Assembly (NCBI GenBank): GCA_002482685.1
Contig: DLGL01000077.1
Location: 1,344 to 7,777, forward strand
From: Bacteriovoracaceae bacterium UBA7695
GTDB taxonomy: Bacteria > Bdellovibrionota > Bacteriovoracia > Bacteriovoracales > Bacteriovoracaceae
Direction of reading: 5' to 3'
Length of the DNA stretch: 6,434 nt
Shown: positions 1 to 6,413 of the stretch, one piece after another
How positions within the stretch are numbered: the first letter of the stretch is position 1
Layout of the letters: every line of letters starts with the position of its first letter
Notes under the pieces: model-generated
Seen by the model: the letters and a program-made list of their open reading frames with translations, nothing else
Databases searched by the model: none
What the model was told of the DNA's origin: nothing
Program-made: the position numbers and the translations under genes

Positions 1-1
1 G

Positions 2-2464
2 CCTTTTGATATTGGTACTTCAGCAGATTACACATTTACAAGTAGCTTGATTGAATTTAGTAGTGGAGCGGCCAAGCTTACTATGAATGATCAAGTTGAT
101 GATGATAGTACAACGAGTGGATTTGCTGGAGGAAGTTTAGTTGGAGTAGAATGGGATTCAACTAATGGATACGTTAGACTTTCACAAACTGGAACTGGAA
201 TTAACAACTCAGCCTTTGATCCAAGCTGGAGCCCTAAGTGGGCATCCCTCACATCTTATTGGAAACTTGAAAACAATTGGACTGACTCGAAAGGATCCGT
301 TTCAGGCTCGGTTGTTGGTGGAGCAAATTTTACAGCCTCATCTAAAATAGGCTCTTGGGCCGCAAACTTTAATGGGACTAACTCATATACGACTTTTGGT
401 AATAATTTTAATTTTACAACTCATAATTTTTCTTTTTCATTTTGGGTAAAACTGAATTCGTTTGCAACCAATTCAGCGGGGCAAGGTCCAATTCCTTTTT
501 ATAAAGGATCTTACCAATCTAATGGATACTATTCTCAGTTTAACAGCGCTGGTGGATTATCATTTGCTACAAACCAAAGTGGTACTTATCAACTAACATC
601 TACAACTCCTGGAATTTTTGCGACGGGTGTATGGTATCACATTGTTATAGTGAGAAATGGATCGAGTGTACGAATATATGTGAATGGTATTGATAGTACT
701 GGCACGGCCGGCACCCATATAAATCCTGTTTCCTCAGGGAGTAATTTTCAAATCGGGAGTTATAACAACGGTCAGATTTTAATGAATGGTCTGCTCGATG
801 ATTTTGGAATATGGACCGCTCCACTAACAGCGGGGGATGCCGCTTTAATCTATGCTCGACAATCTTCTAAATATTCAGGTGTCTATCAGTCGAGAGTTAT
901 GGACGCTCTAAGCACTGGGCAGAGTTGGAGTTCTTTATCATGGCAACCAACGCTCCCTTTTTTAAAAGAACTTCCCGATTACGCTAGCGGGGCTATCCAA
1001 AATGAGACCTCTACTGACTACTCTTCATTGGTGGGCTCGACTGGAGCAACAGGTGCGAATGATTTGATGAACGGAATCAAAGGCCTTTGGCACTTTAATG
1101 AAGCGAGCGCTACAGCAGGGGGAAGTAATGATTTTGCTGATGCTTCTGGGAATGTGAGCTTCGGCGAAGCCACAGGCGGAGTGACCTTTGCTATCCCCGC
1201 CCAATTCGGAAGGGGTGTCGCTTTCAACGGAAGTAACGGTTACATAAATTTGGGATCTCCCGCAGCAATAAATGACGTGACTTCAAGCGATTTTACTTTT
1301 TCCGCATGGGCTAAAGTAAAAGCATTACCACCCACCACATCTGCCGTTAACAGCTCGACTTCCATTGGAGTTATTTTAGGAAGAAAAGGCTATCATATGG
1401 GATTATGGGTGAATAATTCCGGAACTTTTTCTGGTGCAATTTTAAATAGTAGCAATACTTACACAACTTTAAGCTCAGCGAGCGCGTACCCAGTAGGGGA
1501 TTGGCACCACGTGACTATGAGCGTGAATACAATTGCCAAGACTTTAAGATTTTATGTCGACGGTATCGAAGTAGCGGGATCTCCAGCAACTTATACTGGA
1601 ACGCTAAAAAATTATAGCGGAGTTAATTATACGTTGGGAGTCGCAGACCCTTCCGTGCCTCTAACAAATGGTAATTATGCATGGTTTTTCAACGGAGTTG
1701 TCGATGAAGTTGGGATTTGGGGGCGAACACTATCAAGCGCAGAAATCCATCAACTCTACCGACGAGGGGTGAATCGAATAAAATACCAAATCAGAAACTG
1801 CGCAACTCCAAATGCTGGCCTTACTGACTGTACAGAAGATCCTGCTGGTGCAAACTGGAAGGGCCCTGATGGAACCAATCAAACGTATTTCTCTGAGCTC
1901 AACAATAATTCGACTCCGTTAAATGGATCTGGTGATGTGAAGAAGGGTCTTCCTTCAATGTCTTTCCCTGCCTTCACGAACCCCATATCTACTGGCCGCT
2001 ATTTTCAGTACCGGACAATTTTTGAAAGCGATGATACAGGAACTGGTTGCGACTACGGTTCAGGCCCCACTTGGTGTTCTCCTGAGTTAAAATCCGTAAG
2101 GGTTGACCCTGTTCACTATGATTCCAGTGCTCCAACAATCGTTGGAAAAAATGGAGTAAGCTATTATTCATTAAGTAACTTTGTAGCGACTCTTGGTACT
2201 GGAGGCTGCAGCAGTGGCGTTGTTTATAATTTAGGAGTGGGAGCGAGTTCTGCCGTTGCAACCTGGTACTGGTGGAATGGATCGGATTGGGTCATAGCAA
2301 GTGGTGCCGCTTCTCAGGCCAACACTTCAAGTGATCTCGCGGACCATGTAAATACCTTTGGTAGTGAAGTGGGAGCGGGGAAAGTTTATGTTAAGGCTTT
2401 TCTTCAATCTACCGGGACTTCGGCTTGTGCTTTAGATAACATCCAGTTAAGTGGGCAGCAGTAA
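2..2464 (+). CDS. Tandem LamG-domain surface/secreted protein, 5'-truncated
   Basis: The frame is open from base 2 with no stop, so the gene begins upstream; 820 codons are present (numbered from base 2). An apparent TTG start at 47 is only an in-frame Leu. Two LamG/concanavalin A-like (Laminin_G_3 type) domains lie at about residues 84-286 and 358-590. Each opens with a Trp-rich strand (SYWKLENN; GLWHFNE), has a central W-[YH]-H-[IV] strand and an R-[IF]-Y-V-[ND]-G-I strand, and closes with D-[DE]-x-G-I-W (266-271 and 568-573). Residues 590-715 and 715-820 form two further beta-type modules and carry all six cysteines (600, 610, 683, 692, 736, 809), which suggests disulfides outside the cytoplasm. 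LamG folds usually bind glycans or proteins, so adhesion or surface display is plausible; the ligand is unknown. No membrane or sorting segment is visible at the C-terminus. The LamG assignment is strong, the role is inferred. Confidence 0.88.
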   Translation, partial: PFDIGTSADYTFTSSLIEFSSGAAKLTMNDQVDDDSTTSGFAGGSLVGVEWDSTNGYVRLSQTGTGINNSAFDPSWSPKWASLTSYWKLENNWTDSKGSVSGSVVGGANFTASSKIGSWAANFNGTNSYTTFGNNFNFTTHNFSFSFWVKLNSFATNSAGQGPIPFYKGSYQSNGYYSQFNSAGGLSFATNQSGTYQLTSTTPGIFATGVWYHIVIVRNGSSVRIYVNGIDSTGTAGTHINPVSSGSNFQIGSYNNGQILMNGLLDDFGIWTAPLTAGDAALIYARQSSKYSGVYQSRVMDALSTGQSWSSLSWQPTLPFLKELPDYASGAIQNETSTDYSSLVGSTGATGANDLMNGIKGLWHFNEASATAGGSNDFADASGNVSFGEATGGVTFAIPAQFGRGVAFNGSNGYINLGSPAAINDVTSSDFTFSAWAKVKALPPTTSAVNSSTSIGVILGRKGYHMGLWVNNSGTFSGAILNSSNTYTTLSSASAYPVGDWHHVTMSVNTIAKTLRFYVDGIEVAGSPATYTGTLKNYSGVNYTLGVADPSVPLTNGNYAWFFNGVVDEVGIWGRTLSSAEIHQLYRRGVNRIKYQIRNCATPNAGLTDCTEDPAGANWKGPDGTNQTYFSELNNNSTPLNGSGDVKKGLPSMSFPAFTNPISTGRYFQYRTIFESDDTGTGCDYGSGPTWCSPELKSVRVDPVHYDSSAPTIVGKNGVSYYSLSNFVATLGTGGCSSGVVYNLGVGASSAVATWYWWNGSDWVIASGAASQANTSSDLADHVNTFGSEVGAGKVYVKAFLQSTGTSACALDNIQLSGQQ

Positions 2465-2548
2465 TTGGTAAAGTGTTAAAAGTCTATACACTTCTGAAAA
2501 AGAGGCCATCCTCAACAGATTTTGCCCCAAATGTAGTACCCTCAGTTA

Positions 2549-3496
2549 ATGAGATGTATTCTTTTATTACTATCATTACTCATCTATACCGATCACACGA
2601 GTGCTTTAACTGTTCATGCCGTTGAAATCGGTATTGGTAAGTTTCACCGGATGGATAATCAGAAACATCCTTACGGGCCCGACCATGCTTGGGCACCTAT
2701 GATACTGCCCGACGGTAAGGACATGAAGGATACTCCTTTGACGGTGGAGCAAAGTCCTGAAGTGTACTCGATCTTTTTTTCAAGTGTCGATCAGCTTCTT
2801 AAAAGTGTATTTAAGCTCCATCGTGATTTAGGGAGAAGGATTAACATCTTAACCATCCATGCGCACGGTCTGCCTGGGGGAATTTTTGTCCCTCAAACTG
2901 ATAAGCAACGGGACGGATTACTTTGTGCCCTTTGGCGGCGCAATTCTGCTCAGGAAGATATCAAAAACTATAACCAATATTATTCAAAGGTCCCTTTGAT
3001 TGCTGTCAAATTAGTCAAGGCCACTTCCTATATCGGAGACACTACACTTTCAAGAATTTTGGCCCCACTTTATAGAGACCCCTGCATCAGTGGCCTTGGA
3101 GCTTTTGAACGCTCGATTAAAAAAATTCCTCATTTCAGAGAAGCTTTTAGTGATGATCTTGAAATGAAGTTTTTATCTTGCTCAGTTGGGCAAGGCCGGG
3201 CGGGAAAAGATTTTTTAGAAGGTCTGGGTGAAATGGTACTTAATTCTTCTGAAGGCCGAATTGATGCTTCTGAGGTAATCAGTTTGGGTGACTGGTCTAC
3301 ACCTGAAGGCCTTCAATTCTGGGATGGACAAACATTTGCTCAGGTTAGACGTGACAATAGAAACTACGTAAGAAATAAGCGCGACAGTGAAATTGCTTTG
3401 GATGGATCAATCCTCACTTCCTTTAGAGATGAATCTGGAAAAGTGAGGACAAGAGTTACAAAAGACGTATCAGTTATGACCTGGAGAAGGGAGTAA
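2549..3496 (+). CDS. Exported protein with putative caspase-like (clan CD / DUF4347-like) His-Cys motifs
   Basis: 315 residues. The ATG is fixed by an in-frame TAG 12 nt upstream (2534-2536); no good Shine-Dalgarno is seen. Residues 1-19 form a signal peptide (R2, hydrophobic 4-12, Ala-type cleavage site TSA before L20), so the product is probably periplasmic or secreted; no lipobox. I do not recognise a named family with certainty. Two motifs stand out: a hydrophobic strand running into H104-A-H106-G107 followed by PGG, and a strand running into S210-C211 followed by G214, G216, G219 and a helix (DFLEGLG). A strand-HG / strand-C-x(n)-G arrangement is the pattern of clan CD peptidases and of DUF4347 domains, where His and Cys form a dyad. 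The 104-residue separation is longer than usual, with a charged insert at about 115-190. The C-terminal 50 residues are basic and charged. A non-catalytic relative is equally possible. A terminator-like hairpin follows the stop, and the 3' end overlaps the opposing desaturase gene. Confidence 0.85.
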   Translation: MRCILLLLSLLIYTDHTSALTVHAVEIGIGKFHRMDNQKHPYGPDHAWAPMILPDGKDMKDTPLTVEQSPEVYSIFFSSVDQLLKSVFKLHRDLGRRINILTIHAHGLPGGIFVPQTDKQRDGLLCALWRRNSAQEDIKNYNQYYSKVPLIAVKLVKATSYIGDTTLSRILAPLYRDPCISGLGAFERSIKKIPHFREAFSDDLEMKFLSCSVGQGRAGKDFLEGLGEMVLNSSEGRIDASEVISLGDWSTPEGLQFWDGQTFAQVRRDNRNYVRNKRDSEIALDGSILTSFRDESGKVRTRVTKDVSVMTWRRE

Positions 3497-4328
3497 GTAC
3501 GGGTCTGATAACAAAGACTCCCGCCTTTTTAATACCTTTAAACCAAGAGTAGGGTGCTCCCGCTTCCTGATAGCAATGAGCTGGAATCAAATGCTCAATC
3601 GAAGCATGAAATTCAGGAACCTTTGACCAGTGAAGGCCATGCTTCACGTGATGGGCGGTGTGGTAGCCAAGATTTCCCGTCATCGTATTATAAAATGAAT
3701 CAAGAATATTGCGGCTTCCTTCAAACTCATTTTCAGTATCAAGATTTGAATGGTGATTGTAAGTGGCCCAGCCAGTAAGTGCGAGACTCACCATCATAGG
3801 AATACAAAAGACAAAAAGAGCATTAAACCAGTTATGCCAGAACATAAGCCCAAGAAGCACTGTATGAAGCGTGACCATCATAAGAAAGTCTCTAAGATGC
3901 TTTTTATGATTCAAACCAACTTTCAGGATACGAAAAAAACTTGTCGAGAAAACTTCCCAGGTATAACCAAGCTCAGATTTTGTAGATCCGTCAGTGTTCA
4001 TCCAACGAGATTCATCGATTTGCTGATTCAGATAATTTTTGTGGTGGCCCACAACGTGGTGAAGAAACCAACCTTTAGTTGTCACACCCGTTTGGAAACC
4101 AAAAATAAGCTCAAGCACTCGGTTAAAGAATGTTGATTTAAAGGTCACACAGTGCTGATGATGGTGGTTCCACGCGCAGACATTTCCTTTCGGCCAGATA
4201 CCAAGAAGAAACCAGGCCACAACGAACCATTTATTTTCCACCAGGAAAAAAACAGAAATATCTAAAAGAAAATAGAGAGAGATAATAGCTATGGGAAGTC
4301 GGTCCGCTTTTTGGCGAAAGATAGACAT
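3474..4328 (-). CDS. Fatty acid desaturase-family integral membrane protein
   Basis: 284 residues, within the usual range for bacterial membrane desaturases. Histidine boxes that would ligate the di-iron centre are visible in order: H55-H57 with H59 (HHHQH); H91-x3-H95-H96; N191-H192-H193; and H223-x2-H226-H227. Hydrophobic segments at about 12-30, 34-46, 148-163 and 168-187 fit the paired-helix topology of PF00487, with boxes facing the cytoplasm. The expected reaction is oxygen-dependent desaturation (or hydroxylation) of an acyl chain at the membrane; substrate and regiospecificity cannot be read from sequence. No fused cytochrome b5 or ferredoxin domain is present, so electrons must come from a separate protein not in this window. 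The ATG is supported by AGGA six nt upstream. It converges on the exported-protein gene with a 23-nt overlap of 3' ends, and diverges from the AsmA-like operon. Carotenoid or alkane hydroxylase relatives share such boxes, so the family is sure but the exact substrate is not. Confidence 0.92.
   Translation of the reverse strand: MSIFRQKADRLPIAIISLYFLLDISVFFLVENKWFVVAWFLLGIWPKGNVCAWNHHHQHCVTFKSTFFNRVLELIFGFQTGVTTKGWFLHHVVGHHKNYLNQQIDESRWMNTDGSTKSELGYTWEVFSTSFFRILKVGLNHKKHLRDFLMMVTLHTVLLGLMFWHNWFNALFVFCIPMMVSLALTGWATYNHHSNLDTENEFEGSRNILDSFYNTMTGNLGYHTAHHVKHGLHWSKVPEFHASIEHLIPAHCYQEAGAPYSWFKGIKKAGVFVIRPVLTPFSRS
3500..3530 (+). terminator. Rho-independent terminator-like hairpin after the caspase-like gene
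   Basis: CGGGTCT (3500-3506) pairs with AGA-ct-CCCG (3515-3523) with a two-base bulge and an 8-nt loop, followed by CCTTTTT (3524-3530). It starts 4 nt after the TAA of the upstream + strand gene. An alternative stem, GGGAGT (3489-3494) with ACTCCC (3517-3522), competes with it and would reach into the last codons. It lies wholly within the C-terminal codons of the opposing gene, so coding constraint could explain part of the symmetry. The bulge makes it a moderate call. Confidence 0.45.
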
Positions 4329-4334
4329 GAGTGG

Positions 4335-4338
4335 TCCT
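4335..4338 (-). promoter_or_regulatory. Ribosome binding site of the desaturase gene
   Basis: Read on the minus strand, AGGA lies 6 nt before the ATG whose first base is 4328. The spacing is normal and it supports this start over any later Met. Confidence 0.6.
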
Positions 4339-4378
4339 ATAAAGATAAATGTTTAGCCTACGATGGTAGCTGCAGGGC

Positions 4379-4513
4379 ATGCAGAATGGCAAACTCAAAG
4401 ATGGACTTGCCGCAAAAAATGGGGAAAAGCACCTCAATCTAAACGAACCGGCCCAATATTTCAATGAGTTCTCCTGGCCAGAATTTGGCCCAAACTCTGC
4501 ATTAAAAGAGTGA
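4379..4513 (+). CDS. Possible small leader ORF, 44 codons, no recognised family
   Basis: An ATG at 4379 opens a 44-codon frame ending in TGA at 4511-4513, 22 nt before the AsmA-like gene. An in-frame TAG at 4367-4369 bounds it upstream. The predicted peptide is hydrophilic, with a Lys/Gly/Asn-rich first half and an aromatic, acidic second half containing QYFNEF and WPEFG; there is no signal peptide or membrane segment. The only purine-rich stretch upstream (AGGG, 4374-4377) is one nt from the ATG, too close to be a normal ribosome binding site, which is the main argument against it. If real, it would be the first cistron or a leader peptide of the operon below. Its stop codon falls in the loop of the hairpin at 4504-4522. 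I could not recognise a homologue, and a random frame of this length is quite possible. Confidence 0.25.
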   Translation: MQNGKLKDGLAAKNGEKHLNLNEPAQYFNEFSWPEFGPNSALKE

Positions 4514-4523
4514 ACCTCTTTTT
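4504..4523 (+). promoter_or_regulatory. Leader hairpin just upstream of the AsmA-like gene
   Basis: AAAAGAG (4504-4510) and CTCTTTT (4516-4522) form a perfect 7-bp inverted repeat around a 5-nt loop, TGAAC, followed by one more T and then the GGGAG ribosome binding site (4526-4530). Only two G-C pairs are present and most of the T run is used in the stem, so it is a poor intrinsic terminator. It could be a weak attenuator or an element affecting translation initiation, or it could be chance. Confidence 0.3.
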
Positions 4524-4525
4524 CC

Positions 4526-4530
4526 GGGAG
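4526..4530 (+). promoter_or_regulatory. Ribosome binding site of the AsmA/DUF748-like gene
   Basis: GGGAG lies 5 nt before the ATG at 4536. It is a modest match to the anti-Shine-Dalgarno sequence, but correctly spaced, and supports this start. Confidence 0.5.
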
Positions 4531-4535
4531 CCCCC

Positions 4536-5642
4536 ATGTTTTTATTCCGAAAAAAATTGCCCTTTTATAAGCAAAAAAAATACCTCATTCCATTTTCGGT
4601 TATTGCCCTTTTGGTAGCCATACGAGTTGCTTTACCTACCGCCATCAAAATTGGTTTAAACAACTATCTTGAAGAAGATTTTTCTCCTTCGATGCGCGCC
4701 CATGTGGATGATGTGGACCTCGCTATTTTAAGAGGAGTTTATAGCGTTGAAGGAATTACAGCAGAATACAAAAAAAATAATAAAAATTTCCTCAGTATCA
4801 AAAATGCAGATGCTTCACTGGCCTGGAGAGATTTACTTAAAGGTAAAATTGTCGCCGATGTGGTGGTTAACAAAGCTGACTTTGTTTACTCTTCGGAACT
4901 CTCCCCCGCAATTGACGAGCACATGGCCCAGCTCAAGAAAAAAGATGATGACGAGCCCTTGCCTGAGAATATCCGCTTGGGTCGATTTGACCTAAAAGAT
5001 TCTGTCATCAGAACAGACCTCTTCAGAACCCTGACCAAAGATGAGGGGATTGTCTTAACTAACATAGAATTGCGTGCCACCAACCTCATCCCAAGTAATG
5101 AAGTTCCGCGCACACCTTTTAGTCTTCAGGCCCTGCTTCTGGGGAGTGGAAAAATCAAAACAGAAGGTGAAGCTGACCTGACAGGTAAAACGCCCATGTG
5201 GACGGTTGACACAGAAATGAAGGCATTCGATTTAACTTCACTGAACAGATTTTTGAAAAAAACGGTTCCTTTGACTTTTACGAAGGGAAAACTTGATCTC
5301 TATGCAGAGGCTGCCAGTTCAGGGGGCCCGATTAAAGGCTACATCAAGCCTTTTGTGAGAAACCTCGATGTCATCCGGACCAAAGAGAAATTTGTAAATT
5401 CAAAACACTGGTTAATTGAAATTGTTACGGCACTGGGGAATGTTGTCATGAAAGCCGATCAGACTATGGCCACGCGGGTGCCTTTTACTTTTGATAAAAC
5501 ATTTAAGGTCGAAGGTAATAAAGCGATCGCCAAAGCTTTTGAGCACGGATTTAAGCAAGAACTCAACCGTGGAATTGAAAATAGTATTGGAATAAATAAT
5601 ATGGAATCTAAACAAAGTCAGGAGGAGAGTCATGAAAAATAA
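4536..5642 (+). CDS. AsmA/DUF748-like inner-membrane-anchored periplasmic protein
   Basis: 368 residues. A basic N-terminus (RKK at 5-7, KQKK at 12-15) precedes one transmembrane helix at about 18-38, giving an N-in, C-out anchor with the rest in the periplasm. After it come repeated short amphipathic beta strands with the turn pattern of AsmA/DUF748 proteins: LRGVYSVEGI near 65-74, then LKGKIVADVVVNKADF, LGRFDLKDSVI near 148-158, and a late segment FDLTSLNRFL ... TKGKLDLYAEA ... IKGYIKPFVRNLDVI (231-280). In better-known relatives this fold makes a hydrophobic groove linked to phospholipid transfer or outer membrane homeostasis. This copy is short for the family. A charged linker (KKKDDDE, 134-140) splits the first and second repeats. 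The last eight codons contain the Shine-Dalgarno of the next gene and overlap it by 11 nt, so the two are co-transcribed and probably translationally coupled. The family call is by pattern; the function is inferred. Confidence 0.85.
   Translation: MFLFRKKLPFYKQKKYLIPFSVIALLVAIRVALPTAIKIGLNNYLEEDFSPSMRAHVDDVDLAILRGVYSVEGITAEYKKNNKNFLSIKNADASLAWRDLLKGKIVADVVVNKADFVYSSELSPAIDEHMAQLKKKDDDEPLPENIRLGRFDLKDSVIRTDLFRTLTKDEGIVLTNIELRATNLIPSNEVPRTPFSLQALLLGSGKIKTEGEADLTGKTPMWTVDTEMKAFDLTSLNRFLKKTVPLTFTKGKLDLYAEAASSGGPIKGYIKPFVRNLDVIRTKEKFVNSKHWLIEIVTALGNVVMKADQTMATRVPFTFDKTFKVEGNKAIAKAFEHGFKQELNRGIENSIGINNMESKQSQEESHEK
5620..5625 (+). promoter_or_regulatory. Strong Shine-Dalgarno of the OmpA-like lipoprotein gene, inside the preceding CDS
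   Basis: AGGAGG at the ideal 6-nt spacing from the ATG at 5632. It is embedded in the last codons of the AsmA-like gene, where it encodes part of a Gln-Glu-Glu run. It is the best ribosome binding site in the window and decides the start. Confidence 0.85.
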
Positions 5643-6207
5643 TAAGGCATTAATCTTCTTAACTCTTGTCGCCTCAATTTCTTGTACATCAAAAAAGCCT
5701 GAGAAGAAGCCCATTATATACCCCAATGATTCACCTGAGGTTTCTACAACCAATCCAAAAGCTACAAGTATTGCGGCCAAGCAGCTGGCCACAGAGCAGG
5801 GGACCCGCTTTGTGACAGAAATAAAATTTGATAAAAATCAGGACATAGTATCCGCAAAAGATCAGGGAAGAATTAAAGCCCTCTACCGGAAGGCCCATAA
5901 GCAGGGTAAAGTCGAAGAGGTTCAACTCATCACATGGGCAGACAAAGAATTTCCTTCTAAGGATCAAAAAGAATTAAATACAACCCAACAGGAACTGGTC
6001 GATGAAAGAAATAAATCACTGGCCCAAATTATTGAAAGACTTGATAAGAAATTAGACATAAAAAAAATCAGTATGGCCGAACGGGCAGATGCTCTTGCTC
6101 AATTTACTGCAACTGATGAAGCCCAAATAAAGGACTCACTAGAAATAGGTGATGCTTCCGGGCGCTCTGGTGAGGCCATGATTATCTTTATCCTGGAAAA
6201 GAAATAA
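5632..6207 (+). CDS. Lipoprotein with degenerate OmpA-like domain
   Basis: 191 residues. A short signal peptide (K2, K5, hydrophobic 7-14) ends in a lipobox-like ASISC, with lipidation expected at C18; residue 19 is Thr, not Asp, so outer-membrane sorting is expected under the E. coli rule. A Lys/Pro-rich linker (about 20-58) leads to a domain at about 60-190. Its pattern resembles an OmpA-C fold: a strand with IKFD (64-67), a helix at about 76-90, a strand VQLITWADKEF (97-107) in the place of the family's strand with GxAD, then LVDERNKSLAQII (122-134) like the LSxxRAxxV helix. D104 and R126 are in about the right places for the Asp/Arg pair that holds diaminopimelate of peptidoglycan. The usual Gly before the AD and the NxxLS motif are absent, so wall binding is uncertain. 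It is the middle gene of the operon; the stop overlaps the next ATG by one base. Lipoprotein status is firm, the OmpA-like reading moderate. Confidence 0.82.
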   Translation: MKNNKALIFLTLVASISCTSKKPEKKPIIYPNDSPEVSTTNPKATSIAAKQLATEQGTRFVTEIKFDKNQDIVSAKDQGRIKALYRKAHKQGKVEEVQLITWADKEFPSKDQKELNTTQQELVDERNKSLAQIIERLDKKLDIKKISMAERADALAQFTATDEAQIKDSLEIGDASGRSGEAMIIFILEKK

Positions 6208-6413
6208 TGAAAAAAATAATGTTGATTCTGTGTGTTTTAGCTATGTCGTGCTCTTCTTCGAAACTGAAGCCTAAGGCTGGACCGGGAGCAGGAGCAAGTG
6301 CGACTCAGTCTTCCACTCAGCAGGCGGCCGATGAGATCGCTGATCCAGCGATGCCTGCGACTCAACTTCCTCCAGCGGGAAGCCCCGTTCTATCTCCAAC
6401 ATTTATTCCCTAG
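6207..6413 (+). CDS. Small Pro/Ala/Ser-rich lipoprotein
   Basis: 68 residues. The signal peptide (KK at 2-3, hydrophobic 4-13) ends in a lipobox LAMSC, with lipidation expected at C15; Ser follows, so no inner-membrane retention signal. The mature part of 54 residues is low-complexity: a short basic patch (KLKPK), then Gly/Ala, Ser/Thr/Gln and Pro-rich stretches ending in PTFIP. It looks unstructured and has no recognisable domain. The start ATG shares its A with the previous TAA (TAATG), and no strong Shine-Dalgarno is seen, which points to translational coupling. The gene ends 21 nt before the window edge, so whether the operon continues is not visible. Function unknown; the conserved operon position and lipobox are the only clues. 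Confidence 0.75.
   Translation: MKKIMLILCVLAMSCSSSKLKPKAGPGAGASATQSSTQQAADEIADPAMPATQLPPAGSPVLSPTFIP

Noticed and set aside
47..49. TTG at 47 as the start of the LamG protein
   Set aside because: The frame is open to base 2 with protein-like codons, no ribosome binding site precedes it and no signal peptide follows it.
2465..2490. TTGGTA ... TATACA as a promoter for the exported-protein gene
   Set aside because: The spacer is only 14 nt and the -35 match is poor; no promoter can be supported.
2471..2493. Inverted repeat AAGTGT / ACACTT with an 11-nt loop after the LamG gene stop, considered as its terminator
   Set aside because: Only six A/T-rich pairs, a large loop and no T run afterwards; a nearby GAGG-CCAT-CCTC stem (2502-2513) is equally weak. 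No convincing terminator for the LamG gene is visible.
3750..4136. Plus-strand 128-codon frame inside the desaturase gene
   Set aside because: It is antisense to the conserved histidine boxes; its His/Lys-rich content is explained by the complementary coding sequence.
4231..4464. Minus-strand 77-codon frame upstream of and overlapping the desaturase start
   Set aside because: It overlaps the desaturase N-terminus in another frame, has a low-complexity Ser/Tyr/Phe-rich translation and no ribosome binding site; it is a shadow.
5412..5792. Minus-strand 126-codon frame across the AsmA-like / lipoprotein junction
   Set aside because: It is antisense to two well-supported coupled genes and has no ribosome binding site or recognisable domain.
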